DNA from: Rhodosorus marinus
Taxonomy: Eukaryota; Rhodophyta; Stylonematophyceae; Stylonematales; Stylonemataceae
Assembly: GCA_029953675.1 (NCBI GenBank)
Contig: JAMWBK010000006.1
Location: 2,356,001-2,420,000 of the forward strand
DNA: 64,000 nucleotides
Direction: 5' to 3'
Under the pieces are notes generated by a model. It did no database searches, was not told the DNA's origin, and saw only the letters and a program-made list of their open reading frames with translations. Of this stretch, positions 1 through 13,057 are shown piece by piece; the first letter of the stretch is position 1, and each line of letters opens with the position of its first letter. Position numbers and translations under genes: made by a program.

Positions 1-859
1 TCCCAGCCACAAACGCACATTTCTCGTTTGAATTTTCCAGGAAGAGGATACCAAACTGTGCTAATTCATCCGCCCGCGTTCGCTCAGCATCATTCAGCTC
101 ATGTTCGTGTTGGACTGCTACTTCAAAATCCCGCATGACCCCGGCCAGGGGTGGGTATCTGATCACATTGACTCGCAGGAAGTATCTCACTCTAACCTGG
201 GTTGAGTTTAAACAAACGCTGATTCTTCAGAGGGTCACCCGTGAGTGAGCTCGCAAGATCCCTTCACAAAACGTGCGATGAACCTTACATGTTCGCTCTC
301 GAACGTTTCATAATCTTTATCCACTTCAGCAAAGGTGAATGGCAAATCCTTTCTCCCCGCCACTACTCCAGAATTGTCCAGCACCCGCGTCATACTGAAG
401 AACTCTTCTGGTGCGCATCTCTTCCTGCGCAACAACTCCGGAATCAGAGTCTCGACAAGGAACTAGTAGAGCAAGTTCATTGAACATCGTACGTAGCGGT
501 CTCACCGCGCAACTCAATCGAAATCCGAGAGTACTTGAGACTGCCATTGACAAACACGGATACCTAAACGACGAGTCCTGCTGTCAATTCCAATTCGAAC
601 TTGCGATTTCCGTTCTGTATGAACTACTCACTGTCCCAGAAACACTGTCGCTCGCTCCGTAGACCGCGACTTCCTCTGATCTACTCGAAGTTTTCAGCCG
701 TCTCACTGAATGATCAAGGTCCTGGAAAAAGGGGGCAAAGCTTCAGCTAAACCAAAGCCATTCCCGCCCGGACACGGACAAATGTTAAAATCAACATACG
801 GCACTCACCAAAACTATACGAGGATCATCCAATCCAACGAGCCCAGCCAGCACATCCAT
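1..859 (-). CDS. VPS26: VPS26-like retromer subunit (3' end cut by window edge)
   Basis: Arrestin-fold subunit of the retromer, which recycles cargo from endosomes to the Golgi. I read five exons on the minus strand: 859-809, 721-632, 563-493, 424-289 and 196-1, continuing past the left edge. Phases agree across all four introns (87, 68, 68 and 92 nt; donors GTGAGT, GTGAGT, GTACGA, GTAAGG). The spliced protein starts MDVLAGLVGLDD. It has the family patterns DSVSGTVSVF near residue 38, KYSRISIELRG near 55 and YETFESEHVRVRYFLRV near 110, matching the YESY-x-NVRLRYFLR signature of VPS26. About 181 residues are visible, so roughly the C-terminal third to half is missing. The second half of the visible part diverges from animal VPS26A, so a VPS26C-type assignment is not excluded. 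An out-of-frame upstream ATG overlaps the start (see findings). Confidence 0.85.
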
Positions 860-1681
860 CGTAGCTTTACTAAATGCTCCATTGAACCTCACATTGACCA
901 CCATAGCATGTTGAGATATGATATGATAGTTCCCCTCTATACCACACTCCAGGATTAGTATCCCTTCTACTTGGCACCACAGGTAAAAGCAAATCCGAGA
1001 ATCGATTGTTTTATTTCCAAAAACTTAATTTTGTCAGCATTCGAATAAAGCCCAATCCTCTCCACAACTTTATTGATTGATATACAATCAAAAAAATGAA
1101 TTTTGCACAACTTGGATTGACAATATGGGGCGAGCTGTTATGGATAGCTCGTGATGGGTGGTACGGTGAACCGATGGAGGAGCTTAAGCTGCTAGACTAC
1201 GCGACCTAGTAAGCGAACTATAGATTCTTGAAGTAGTTCTTAGTCCAAAAGCGCTTTCTGGAACAACCTCGTGCTGCCCCTAGACTGAGTTGTCGCAGTT
1301 GTCCCACCAGTAGCTGCACCCCTCCAGTGTATTCGTCGATCAGAGTACGGTCAGTCTCCCGAGCAGGCTGTCCGTATCTAATCGATCGCTTTGCTTCTTG
1401 AGATCTGGCACGCTACAAGGTTCCTCTGGATTGCCCCGCGTCATGACATTTTCTACCTCAACAGGAGGACAAACGGACAACCCTGCTATCCATTTTAGAA
1501 ACTTGGCGTGTTTGACAAAGGGGCTGCAGCTTCCATTCCAGCCAGAGTTCGCAAGACGGCGGCTCAATGAAAGACCAAGCGAAACAGGAAAGTGGCGAGG
1601 CTCGCAGGGAGTTCGCTAGTGTTGTAGTGTCCATTTCTGGAGAAAGGCGCTTCTGATCAAGGCGTTTCTCCGTGAGGAGGG
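860..1681. other. Gene-free spacer between divergent VPS26 and TMEM62
   Basis: Shared upstream region of two divergent genes, presumably holding both promoters and 5' leaders. Short open frames on both strands show no recognisable protein pattern. A small inverted repeat (cgagct...agctcg) lies around 1130-1150. I could not identify a TATA box or other named element with confidence. Confidence 0.6.
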
Positions 1682-3932
1682 ATGGAGAATTTGTGGCTCC
1701 GATGGCTGCCAGTGTTCTACATCTCCGGCTTTGCCTTGCCGTTTCTACTTTATGGAGGGCAGAGGGACGTGAGATGGTGGTCTAGTACTAACAAGTTTGC
1801 GACTGACGAGACGTTTCTGGATTCTGAAACTGTTAACGGATGGGGGGATGACAGCGGCAAGTTGGTCACGATAATCCAGGTACTGCTGAGTTTGTCTAGT
1901 TTGGTTCATCATTATCAGTCATATCTGGGTGACTTAGACGTCCTTGTCTTGCGACTCTTCATAACTTGGGCAGATAACGGATACGCACATGAACTTCTTT
2001 GACGGAGGAATGGCTGCTGAGAAGTTTCAGTATTGTCTGAAGAATGTCATCCCTGTGGTAGGCCGTAATTCCGAATCCGACCTTTCCCAGCCCGTAAGGA
2101 TTTGGAAATGAGCTGCTCGAATTGAAAAGGAGTCTTTCGTTTCCGTCGTTTCCCCCGCACCAAGGTAAACCCTGATGCCGTGGTTGTCACGGGTGACTTG
2201 ACAAATTCGAAGCACTATAACACTTTTCCTTTCCTGGGAAAGTTCTCGGAGCAGAGGCCAGAAGAATGGGAGCTGTACAATAATCTCACACGCAAGACGA
2301 GAGCTAGTTTGTGGTGGATGGAAATACCCGGAAACCACGACAATTTCGGCAACGGTGAGAGAAACGGCCCTGGGGACTTCTACCACCGACAGATTTGGGC
2401 CTCCCCACAGCGAGTTTCCTCAATCAATATCAGGAAACCATTCGGTACTTATCGCCTCTTGACAATCGACGCGACTTTGGAAATGGGGCCGGTAAGCCAG
2501 CCGCCAACTCCCTCGTGAGTAGCCTCATCCAATTCACTTTTTTTTAACTCGAGATCGCTGCTTGCATTGTTTATCTATCGCCAAATCCCAGCATCGACCG
2601 TTCAACTTCTTCGGACATGCAACGGAGGATTTAATTCGGGAGTTTCGAGATACAATTACCCGTGACTCGGACTATCCTGTGGCGGCAACGCTTCTTTTCG
2701 GGCACTTTCCTTCAAGCACCATGCTGTTTGACGACTCACGTCGAAGAGGTTTCATACAGTCTGTACAGGATTTAGCAAGTATCAGCGCGTACATGAGCGG
2801 TCATCTACATTCAATCTTCAATTTGCTTCCCAACGGGCTCCGAAGCTTATCCAGAGACGGCCGCAGTTTGGAGTTGGAAACCCCCGACCTTTGGACATCT
2901 TCGAGTTTTCGGATGATCGTGTTTGATCATAACAGGCTTGCGGAGCATGTGCACAAAATAGGTCAGTGGCCCATTGTGGTAGTGACAAACCCGACTCCCG
3001 CTCTTTCAACGTCCGTGCCTGGATCCGCCGCAGCGGCCGCTCGATCGTCCCATATACGAGTGTTGCTCTATCGAGATCGGAAGTTGACAAGGCCTACAAC
3101 TCAGTTGAAAGTAGAAATCGATGGCCAAGTGGCAGGTCATACCGATGGACTAGAGGGACTCAATCTGGTTGCTTGGGACCCAGATACGTACTCTTCCGGC
3201 GTTCACAATCTTGAAGTTTTTGTGGATGGTGCTGATGAGGCGTGTGTTAGCTTTGACTTCAGTTTGGACGGAAGCAGCCGATTCCCCAGGTTTTCGTTGC
3301 TATCGACAGCACTGTATGTCGTCGAGATTCTGCTGAGCAGGACGGATTTTCCGCGACTTTTGGAGAAGCTGATCATTCTCGGTATTCTCGGGTGTATCGT
3401 GATCCTGGTCTACACTCGATATTCGCCCTCGTATACTGCTCGTTGGCCGGCTCTGAGGAGAAGCGTTTGGTGGTCCCTGTTCGCTTACTTGGGGTGGCTC
3501 CTCCTAGGGTGGTTTTATGTCATCCCAGGCCTCGTTCCAGGAATCCAGGCGCGGTATGCGTTCGTAGGCGTTCTAGGAACACGGACTGGTGACCACAAAA
3601 TCTCTTCGTCCGACGCCAATATCAGTCTTGCCCTGTTCGTTTGGTTTACTTTGGTACCCATGGTGACTGGCTCTGTAGTTTCGACAAGGTACCAGTCCGT
3701 TAGGAGAAGGATTCTGTTTGTTGGCCCTTTGTGGGTGGTGTTTCTCACGCGCATGGCTGGGACAATTCTGGATATGTCCGGAGCATACGGACCCACGGTC
3801 GCGCTCTTGTCTCCTTGTCTTGCACCCACTGCGTTCCTTGGGGTGTACTCGATGAGAACCTTGTGGAATCCCTCTGATGTCAGTGAGAGTTTCCGTCCAA
3901 ACGGAGAAGCCAAAGTCGAGAAGAGTACCTAA
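1682..3932 (+). CDS. TMEM62-like membrane metallophosphoesterase
   Basis: Calcineurin-type phosphoesterase fused to a membrane domain, as in animal TMEM62; the substrate is unknown. Exons are 1682-1879, 1974-2057, 2165-2491 and 2592-3932, all phase 0, giving 649 residues (human TMEM62 is about 640). The N-terminus (residues 1-25) is a hydrophobic signal anchor. Metal-ligand motifs appear in the usual order: TDTHMN near residue 68, GDLTN near 103, GNHDN near 150, GHFPSS near 240 and SGHLHS near 272. About five hydrophobic helices follow between residues 460 and 625. The motif order and the HRPFNFFG segment match TMEM62 rather than soluble phosphatases. Introns are 94, 107 and 100 nt. The start is the first in-frame ATG before the hydrophobic leader. 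Confidence 0.88.
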
Positions 3933-4217
3933 CCGCCTAGTTGATTTTCAATGTACAAATTTCCTCGCCCTTTTTATTTGTATTTAATAGCTAATACTAG
4001 AAGAATAATATTGCTTAGCATCGCTAAGCTTGAGGAATCCCGACGCGGACTTGGCTTCTTGCATCTTATACACATCCAACGTCCCCTTTTTCGTTGTACA
4101 ACGCGAACGCTGCTCACGTGACCACGCGATACTCCACCGTACGATACCAGCGAGAGCCCCAGATGGAAAGGCACTCTGTTGGGCATCTATAGAAAGGGCA
4201 AACCTCACTCTCCACGC

Positions 4218-7200
4218 TTATGGGTTTGAACTTAGTTCTGAGCACTTGGCGGCTAAGAACTCTATTGCCGATCGCAAAGTAGACCTTTCGAGGAACACTC
4301 CACAGTCAATACTGCTGCAGCCAACGTCGGCCGGGTCTCGCCACCGCACACATTCCATGCACACGACGGAATACTTTCTCTCCCAGTTCTGCGGTGAAGA
4401 AAACTTGGAAATTGAGACGATCACATGCAATTTGACAACTGAGGAAGCACAAGCTACCACACAGAAGCGAGCTCCCTTTCTCCGCTAACGTCCAACCGGG
4501 AAGCCTCACCTCAGCTTTCTTCAGCCGCTGAGAAAGTACGAATCGAGCACTCTGAGGATTTGACTTGCACTTGCCGCAAACACCTCCTCCTTGGAAATTC
4601 TCGGCGCATAGGGAACATTTCTCAGAATTGTAGTAGCCGTAGAGGGTAGTCAGCCCAGCACGAGACGATCTGTCCGCTCGTGGCCGTATCGAAGGTCTCG
4701 GCATATCTGTGAACCTGGCGTGACGACAAGCTTCCTTGAGACGGAGACACAACCCCGGATAAGATCGAGGGTACCGTTTTGGTTAGACGTACCACGACGC
4801 AACATCCACTCCCAGAAGATGAAAATGTCTCTCGAGTGTGGGAATGATCTGCTTAGTAATATAGTACGTGGTGTTGATTCGGAGCGGGGCTTGCGACATC
4901 TTCAGCACATATTCGGGTGCAACCACGTTGTCTCTTAGCGGAGCGTTCGGTGCAGAGTAAACCACTACGTAAGCCACCCGCTCTCCATGCTTGGGCACAG
5001 CTCGTGGATCTGTTTGCATCGCACGAGTCGCAACGATGGCAGCAGGCGGGAGATGTCCAGGCTTATAAGTACCGAGCCTGACCTCCTGCCGGAAAATGAA
5101 TTCACTCAGTGATACCTTCTCAGCAATTATTCGCTTCCACTGCCTCTCAGCGTATTTGCGAACTCGAGATATATCGTTCGTTTCAAACAAAGTGCGAAGC
5201 GCTCGTTCGAGAACCTTTCTCACTGCGTCGCATGTATCTCTACGGACAGTCTCAATACCCTGCGAGAATGTCAAGTCAGACAAAGGAACAAAGGACCCAG
5301 ACAATTAGCTCTGAACAGCTTTCCACCCCTGTTTTTATCACCTCTTTCATCTGCTATCGGTCAGAATTTCGAGCACATAGTTCGCACCTTGGCATCGAAA
5401 ATCGGGTGCACTTGATCTGGATTTTCGTACATGTAGCCTACGTATCGTTTCTTTGTAAGCAGCATACACGGATGATAAACCTGCCCACAGTGCGAAGGGT
5501 TCGAGGATTCTAGTGTTCAGTCTGGGGTTACGTTAGTCTCGGGTTTCTCTGTCCTAGGCTGATTTCTCGTGAAACAAACCTTTTCCATTTGCAACTTTAT
5601 CGGGGCCGGAAACTCCTGCGAGACTTGATCAGCAATTTCCTGTCCAATGACGTGAGCCTGGTCACGCGTACAACCAGGCAAGAGCACGAATAGGGAGTCC
5701 GTATCGCCATAGACCACTTGCGCGTTGACATGTGCCCATTTCTCTGCAACGAGATGTGCGCTCTTCTCAAGTGCATCGCGACTGCATTGTACTATTGTAT
5801 CTGCTAGACCCGCGCACGGCATTCTGCCGGAGAAGGATGCGGTTGTGTAACCGTATGTTACATTCGCGATCATCTTCAGCGCGAACTGCCTTGCGTTTAA
5901 ACGTCTCAGAAGAGATGTATTGTCCCCCTTCATTTTTCCAACCTCCTTCATGGCCTGCTTGACCATCACTCGAGAGTCCAGAATCTCCTTTAAGAGCTGC
6001 GGAAGAACACCACGACGTACATCTGAAGTACAAAACACTTCTCCATTGGTCCCAACGAACACGTCCCAGTTCGAGGATGCGGAACCGGCGTTTTGCAGAA
6101 CATCAGTTTCGGGGGGCACATAACCATTTACAACACCCAGTTTGCGAGGTTGGCCCCACTCTCTCACGTTTCGGAGTGATCCCATCATCGTCGAAAAGCA
6201 CAGGTTGTGGGCTATGATCATGGACGGATACAGTGACTGAAAATCGAGAACCACAACTGGATCGGTGTAGTATCGACTTTTCGGCTCCATGACCAATGGT
6301 AAGCACTCCACAGCCTGTTGCTTGAAAACCTGCTCACGAGTTGCAGCCAGCAGAATAAAGTCGCGCTGGTGGCTCAACCGCACGAGCATGCTCTCGACGC
6401 GGTACTGGGACCCCCTCGTAAGCACCGACATGAAGTCTATTCCGTAGACTCGCGCTTGCTCGCTAGTCCGACCGATGACGTCCAGAGCATCCATGAGACC
6501 GAATGTGAGCTGGCTGCGCAGCACAAGGTAACGGAGTGCTCTATGAGCAGTAGATTTGCTGCCCACGCCGCTGAACCATGAGTTCAGTTGTCTTGTGGAG
6601 TGTAATGCGACTCTACACCCGAGAACCTCTGCGACTACATTCTCAAAGGTGTAGCTGTTCAGCTTAACCTCTTGTCGTACAACTCTCCACAGGTTTAACA
6701 CGTGTCTCCCCGTTATGTTGAAGCCTCCTCCAGCTGTTTTCTTCATGTATTCGACCGCAACGTTCACCTTTTTCGGTGCACTCTCTTTTTCCGTCGCTTC
6801 CTTTTCGGTGCTCGTTCCCGGAGGACGAAAACGTCGCAGCTCTGGCATCCGTGAGATGACCTCACCAAAGTCAATACCAAGAACTGCAGCCCGGTCAACG
6901 AGGTACCCCAAGGACCCGTTCTGCGCTTCGAATCTGTACAGTCCATTAAGGGTTAAGTCACAACAGGAAGATGAGTTGTCCGCAATATCGAAATTTGGCA
7001 TCTACACATGGTATGATTCTAGGATGCTCTCTCCTACCCTACAATTACGTCCGGGTCGTTCTCGATCAGAGCATTAGCGACAGATTGAAAAAGGTCAGTC
7101 TCCGATCCGCTCCAGCTAGTGTCTACTTCTTCCCTTAGGCCAGCGCTCCATAACTCGGATATTTGCTCGTTCACAGCAAACAGAAGAGTTTTCGTCTCAG

Positions 7201-10200
7201 CCTGCCAAGCCTCGTGCCGACTTTGCTCCGCTCGAGTCATGAGAACGACTATTCGGACTGCGTCAAACCTCGGGTCTGAAAGCAGGCCCTTTCGAGATGC
7301 AGCGAGGACTTCTAACACAACAACAGTCATTTTTTGTGTCTGGCCAAGTGCCTCAGCAATCGTGTGTTCCACCATTGCCTCCGCATCCATACCATGGTCT
7401 CGTCCCATCGCCTTCCTCGGCCCCGATAAATGAGAACTGTCATTTACGGAAGAGCGCGTACGTTTGGAATGAATCTGGAAGTATGAACTCTCGTCATACT
7501 TGGGGGACGCCGGACGCTCAACGTTAATGCCGTCTACCAGTGTTCTCTCCTGAACAAGGGTTGCGATTAGATCCTCTTGTTCCGCCTCGCTCTGAGTCAG
7601 CTCGTCCACATCGGAATCTTCGGATGAGACCTGTTCGTCATAGCCGGTCATTACGCGAACCGGTCTACGTCTCTGTTTCACTGCGGCAGGTCGCGCTGAC
7701 TGGCTGTCTGTAGATTGCGTCGGCCCTGCAGCCAGGCCAGGGCTGGGTAGGTTTGCTTCGTAAGCCACTTCCCTTCCGGCGCTATCAATTCTTGTTCTTT
7801 TCACACCCATCATAGTGCTCCTTCTCGAGGAAGCCATTCTTCCCAGTTCAGAATACAGAGGTGGGCGCTTTCCAGCCGCAACTACATTCGCAACATGCTC
7901 GTCAGCTTGAGCATTGAGGTTGGGCCTGTCCAGAAGCAAGGACCGGGCCTCCGGAAGCGCCGATGCGGTCCCCAGTGGAATCCGAAACAACACCCCTCCG
8001 TAGGTCTTCGGTTTTGTGGGTCGGTCCTGTTTGATGCTGTAGTACGGCTTTGGATGTACCGTTGGTGAAACTCCACAGCCGGCCAGGGAATTCTGCAGAT
8101 CCTCTGAGCTGGGCGCAGCTCGCCGAGCCCTGACAACGCTCTCGACCTGGCGGGACTCATCGACTTCTATTCGTTCAGAGTTATGCAACTCTTTCCATGT
8201 AAACGAACAGAACCACTTTCCGCTTCAGGTGAAGGTAGTTATGAAAGTCTGGTAATCGATACTGCATGGCCGTACCTGTCCTCTCCCGGGCTTCCAATTC
8301 CGTTGTTTGACGACTGCGCGGCTGGCCAGGGCCTGAAGAATGCTTGACTGATGTTTCGTTGGCGGTAGTTGCGTTGCTGTTGTCTTTTTCCTTGTCGGAT
8401 CCAGCCTCCTTCAAGGTAACCTTGTTCATAACTGAGTTCATGCTTGCATCGTACGTGGTAAGGACGTCTCCATTCAATATTGTTGTTCGCTGCTCAGGGT
8501 CTCCTTCGTCCTGTGTGGGCATGAAATCCAACAGAATCTGCTCCTGTTTGGCTTTACTCGACAGGATCCCTTCAGACCTCGTATGCACCATTTCTTTCGT
8601 TGCGAACTCAGGGTACTCGCCCTCGATGGCTCCTCGTCCGATTTCCTTCACGACGTTGATATCATCCGGACATTGATCTACATGCTTTTCAAACTCCTTT
8701 ACACCTTTCGAATCATCAGGTTCAATTTTCGCCGTTTCCTCGTCCAAAATGTTGTCGATGTCGTCTTGCAGTTGTGTAGAAGATGACAGCAAGGCGGTGT
8801 CTTCCTTGTCTGTTTCAACAGAATCGATGCCCTCCACGCGGGTGGTTTCCAAATCTTCTGAGCACGAAAAGTCCAAACAAGTAATACACCGCAGCATCAA
8901 TCTTTCCTGTGAGCCTTCGCAATCCGTCCCCGCTTACAATCTGCCGTGTTGCAAGATAGCGTTCAGCTTCGACTCACCTTCTCCTTCTTCTTCGCTTATA
9001 GTTGGATCAACTTTCAACGTCGCAAGTCTAGCTGCTCTCAGGCGTACACCTCGCTCGTCAGGCGGGGTTTCCGGTACAATCTCGTCTGAAAATGACGGAT
9101 GGTCCTTCTTGTCCCAAGTTTCATGTTCGGCATTAGAGTCTACCCTCAAACCAGGGGCTGCGGTGGTTTCCTTCGGTCTTACAGATCTCACCTGATCGCT
9201 ACGTCGACGTTTCCCAGCCGGTATTTCGAACCGCAGTGATTTCCTCGCCTCCATCAATTTCGAGTTTCCTGGGCGCTCCCCTAAGCTTTCGTGCTCCTGG
9301 ACAGTCATGAAATTCGTTCGAGGACTCCTCCTTTCTGTCTGCTGCCACTCTGCTGTCCCTCGCTTCAACTGCATCTCCCTAGGTGCGACTTCAAAGCTGT
9401 CGTAGTCGCGGGTACCTCTAACCGCAGTCGGTGCAGTGCTCGAGTCAGTCTTCAGGCGCTGGAGCTTTTGTGGACTCTCTGCAGTTCCTGTCGGCCAAGC
9501 AGAGCTGAACGCCAATGGCTCGTAATGAGCAGCAGAAACGCGTTTCTCACGTGTATTCTGTACAGTCTTGGTTAGGCGAGCCGTGGTTTCAAAGGACAGT
9601 TATGATTAAGATCCGGGTGAGTGAGCGTCCTACAGTCGTAGCCAGTCGCGTCCCTTATTGCGTGCGATGCATTCAATTACCTTTGGATTGCTCTCGCTGA
9701 TTCGCTCTTCTCTTTTCAGGTTTCTCGCATTCTGCGTGGACTTCTTCGGATCCTGGATATGCCTGAGCGAGAGAGGTTTGTATCCTGTCGTCCGACGGCT
9801 TTTCTGTTTTTCGTGCACCGAATCAGATCTCGAATGTACTGCATTAGACCTCTCTGGCCGCGGTTGTCCTCCTCCCCGCTTATCATCGTCCTCAGGGTTC
9901 GCACCGTCAAGCTGCGGAATCTGGAGGTCCTCCGACGTATCCTTCGGACGGGTTTGCTCTTGCTGCGCTTGTGTGCATTCCAGGATGTCTGCCCACGCAG
10001 CATCATTGATGTCCTGATCAGGGGACGAATTCAGGATACCCTCGTTGGTTGGTTCCCCTTCGACATCGCCTTCCACACTCTGCTCCGCGTTGTTCCCCAA
10101 CCACTCCAAAAGTACTCCATCGGGTTCTCTAGGCGGCTCCGGGTCTTCAATGTTGTCGCCAGTGTAAGTGCTCCGCAGCAAATCTCCAGCCAGTTCAGCG

Positions 10201-11438
10201 TCAAGCGCGTCCATAGCCCTGACCTCCTGAGAAGTTATGGAGCATATTCGCGCTGTGGAAGTCGGAACTGCTCCCTGCGATTCCTGGGTTTTGCGCTCCT
10301 GCTTCCTTCCCGCTAGTCTTTCTTCTTCGAGTAGGCCTTCAAGATGGTTGAGGTGCTTGGGATCTGACAAATGCCTGCCTGCAACAACGTCTCGTGCGAC
10401 ATGTGCCGGAGCTGGGGGTGTTTGCTTTCGTCGTAGTCGCTCCTCCTCCCACAGTACACGCAGTGTATGAACAGCTCGCTCTTCGGTTTTGCCTCCGTAA
10501 TCGGGGTCGAGTTGCAGCAAGTTCTCCTTGTTCAAGACGTCATCAACAAAAGCGTCGAGTTCAATTTCACTAACAGTTCTACGAAATACCGGGAAGCCCC
10601 AGAACAGATTTGGCTGCGCTTCTTCGAGGCCACGGACAAAACGCCTGTTGTGGATGTCGTAGGAGAATAGCTGGGACGCATTGTTCTCAGCAGCTGGAAG
10701 AGGAGCCCTAAACTTGCATGCGGAAAGGTTCAAAAATCCCATTCCAGCGATGTTTAAATCAACCATCACTTGCAACGTGAATGGTATGTGGGATTCGTAT
10801 GGCTGAAGCGCTCCACCGCCGTTTTGCAGGAGACCAGATGCGCATAACGAAGCGAGCCTGCCAATGAACGCCGGATTGAAAGCCGTGATTTTGAGGAATA
10901 CTCTCGATCCATCGCTGTACCCGTAAATGCCTCGCTTCGAAACTATTTCGACCGCACTGACGAAGCGCTCCCTTATCGGTGCAGGTTGGTCTCCAGTAGC
11001 ACTTCCGCTGCGAAGCGATGCGCTTATAGCTCCTTCCAACTCCGCATGCAAATCCTTGGCGAACTTCTCAGACTCTGATAGATAAACCTTATCATGGGGA
11101 AAACGAGTTTCGTCTGAGATTCATTGCCCGGGTCAAAGAGAGAGTAAGCACCTGCAGTGAACGCAAACCTTGGTGGGCAAGGGAACGAAGAAATGCGGGA
11201 GAGCACCGTGAAGATGTACACATGCCTTCTGACCAGCAGGAGTTGCACCGAAGATGCGGACAACTGGTACTCGCGTGGTCGCCAAACTGTCTGACTTCTT
11301 CAGCGCGGTGAGGAATCGGCGGTCGTGGCTCATTTCCGACAATCTTGAGAGGTAGTAGTCCAAGTGGGTTATCTGCACGCTCACAGCAGCTTGCGAGAGA
11401 CCGGAGTCTACTGACGAACGGGACTTGTTCGACTCCAT
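4218..11438 (-). CDS. REV3: DNA polymerase zeta catalytic subunit
   Basis: B-family polymerase that extends from mismatched or damaged primers in translesion synthesis. Ten exons: 11438-11169, 11087-9681, 9557-8978, 8857-8276, 8166-7038, 6933-5580, 5480-5388, 5259-4793, 4714-4510 and 4388-4218; phases close throughout, giving about 2085 residues. The N-terminus carries VPVVRIFGATPAGQ, typical of REV3. Residues about 200-1200 are low-complexity and poorly conserved, as in other REV3 proteins. Polymerase motifs: A, DFQSLYPS near 1553; B, KMIANVTYGY near 1676; C, YGDTDS near 1731. The C-terminus has two cysteine modules, CSLC...CGKC (CysA) and CMEC...CSSIDC (CysB, the Fe-S type that binds accessory subunits). 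Two introns use unusual donors, GTTTGC at 11168 and GTTTGT at 5579. The first intron is the least certain border. Confidence 0.93.
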
Positions 11439-12238
11439 GATCAACCAATGTCCGGTTCTCCCGACTGGGCGGAGGGTTAAGGTGCACTATACCCGAGTTT
11501 CTCTTCTGCAGCCTCGTCAGAAACAGAACCCCAGAAGCCGACTGCGAGACGAATCCCCATGTTGGTCGTTTGTTCTGCTCAGTTTCCATGCATCCTCAAT
11601 TGCTGCGGATTCCTGCCGTAGAATTGCAGGGTCTGCTCCCGGGCACCCCTCATGATTCAGCGAAGATAGAGTAGCGCCAAACAATCTCATCGAATTGCGT
11701 AGATTAGAAACAGGTCTCTTCAACGAATCTCCCCTTTAGCAGCTGCCATGATTGGTGTGCTGGATGAACTCATAGAATGAAAAAGGACAATCTGGTCGTT
11801 CCTAGCTTTCAGCATTCCAGTTCAGCGCTGATGTGCTGGTTCTGGCTGTTTAAAGGACATCGAATCTGGAAGAGTCATGCGGATGCTGCTGGGTCGGGTA
11901 CCTTGAGAGCTTATAGAGAGTTCTCTGTTAGGGACAGCTTGAACTTCATTCTTGCCGGGGCGCGGTTTTAGGGTGATCTTCAGACCAGCGTTCTAGTGCG
12001 TGCTCTGGTCGGAAACAGAACCTTCTCAGCGTTTGTTCAATTGGATCAGGTTTGCGGGTTTCTGTTGAGAATCGCCGTCGAGGAGGAAGAGAGGGTGGTG
12101 CCCTGGTGCTGTATGAAATTGGACTATTTGGTGTTTGCTTGGGCAGCTACAGTGCTAGTTGAAAAAGCAAATCCGAGGGCTCAGCGTTCGCATTCGGATG
12201 CTTCCTTTACGAATCTGAGTGATGTTGATTTGACCTCC
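11439..12238. other. Gene-free spacer between divergent REV3 and RRP46
   Basis: Upstream region of two divergent genes. An in-frame extension of RRP46 runs back to an ATG at 12113, so part of this stretch may encode an N-terminal extension with a hydrophobic segment. I see nothing else I can name. Confidence 0.5.
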
Positions 12239-13057
12239 ATGAAGGATTCGGTGGATCTTGGAGATGGTGCTGATGGTTTGCGGGAATACGAGCAAAAACG
12301 TGCAGCGGGGAGGCGCGATGGGCGCGAGGCGAGCGAGCTGAGGGCTCTCAAGGTTGAGCAGGATTTTCTTGAGCAGTGCGATGGATCTTCGAGGTTGGCT
12401 TGTGGTGGTACCGTCGTCATGGCTGCTGTGTATGGACCTATTGAGTGCCCACTAAAAGCACAGCTGTCAGATCGTGCGATCGTCAGAGTGGATGTGAAGG
12501 GAGCATCTTCTACAGTTTCTCGATCGTCGAAATGGCTAGAAAAGTACTTCCGTGAATCTTTTGAACCAGTTATTGCAACAGGAATGTTTCCACGGAGCGC
12601 CATCGTCATCGCTTTACAAGTTATGCAGGATGACGGCTCCGTCCTTGCTACTGGGATCAACGCGGGTATGATGGCCTTAGTTGACGCGGTTGTACCTTTG
12701 AGGTCTATTGTATGCGCGAGCTCGGTTGCGATGAATTCTAACCATACGCTGGTGCTTGATCCAACTCAAGCTGAACAGGGTGAGGCTGTTGTTCATGCAA
12801 CCTTTGCTTTCGAATCTGGCGGCGGGCTGGTATCATGTAAGGTACGTGCTTATACAAAAACAGGCAGTACCAACCCATCGTGTACGAACCTTCACACTTA
12901 ACCGTTTTATTCCCCCCGTGGCCAGACTTGGGGTTTCTTTGAAGACGAACGGTCATTTTCCAACGCCGCCTCAATCGCAGAGCAGGCAGCTGGCAAGGTG
13001 CAGGCGTTCCTACAGATAGCCTCCAACCGTAAAGTCAACGAATCGCACAGTATTTAG
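12239..13057 (+). CDS. RRP46: Exosome core subunit RRP46 (EXOSC5-like)
   Basis: RNase PH-fold subunit of the nine-subunit RNA exosome ring, which threads RNA to catalytic subunits for 3'-5' decay and rRNA processing. Two exons, 12239-12841 and 12926-13057, joined in phase 0 by an 84-nt intron (donor GTACGT, acceptor gtggccag). The protein is about 244 residues, close to human EXOSC5. Recognisable blocks are GTVVMAAVYGPIE, FPRSAIVIALQVMQDDGS, NAGMMALVDAVVPLRS and TLVLDPTQAEQGEA, the last being diagnostic for this subunit. The start is uncertain: an in-frame ATG at 12113 would add 42 residues including a hydrophobic stretch, odd for an exosome protein, so I prefer 12239. A second exosome subunit (RRP42) lies at 33.4 kb. 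Confidence 0.9.

Noticed and set aside
4030-4488. 152-codon plus-strand frame near the TMEM62/REV3 junction
   Set aside because: It is antisense to the last REV3 exon, whose cysteine motif and splice sites are convincing, and it has no recognisable content.
11996-12112. Upstream extension of RRP46 to a GTG codon
   Set aside because: Eukaryotic starts are ATG, and the extension has no similarity to exosome proteins.
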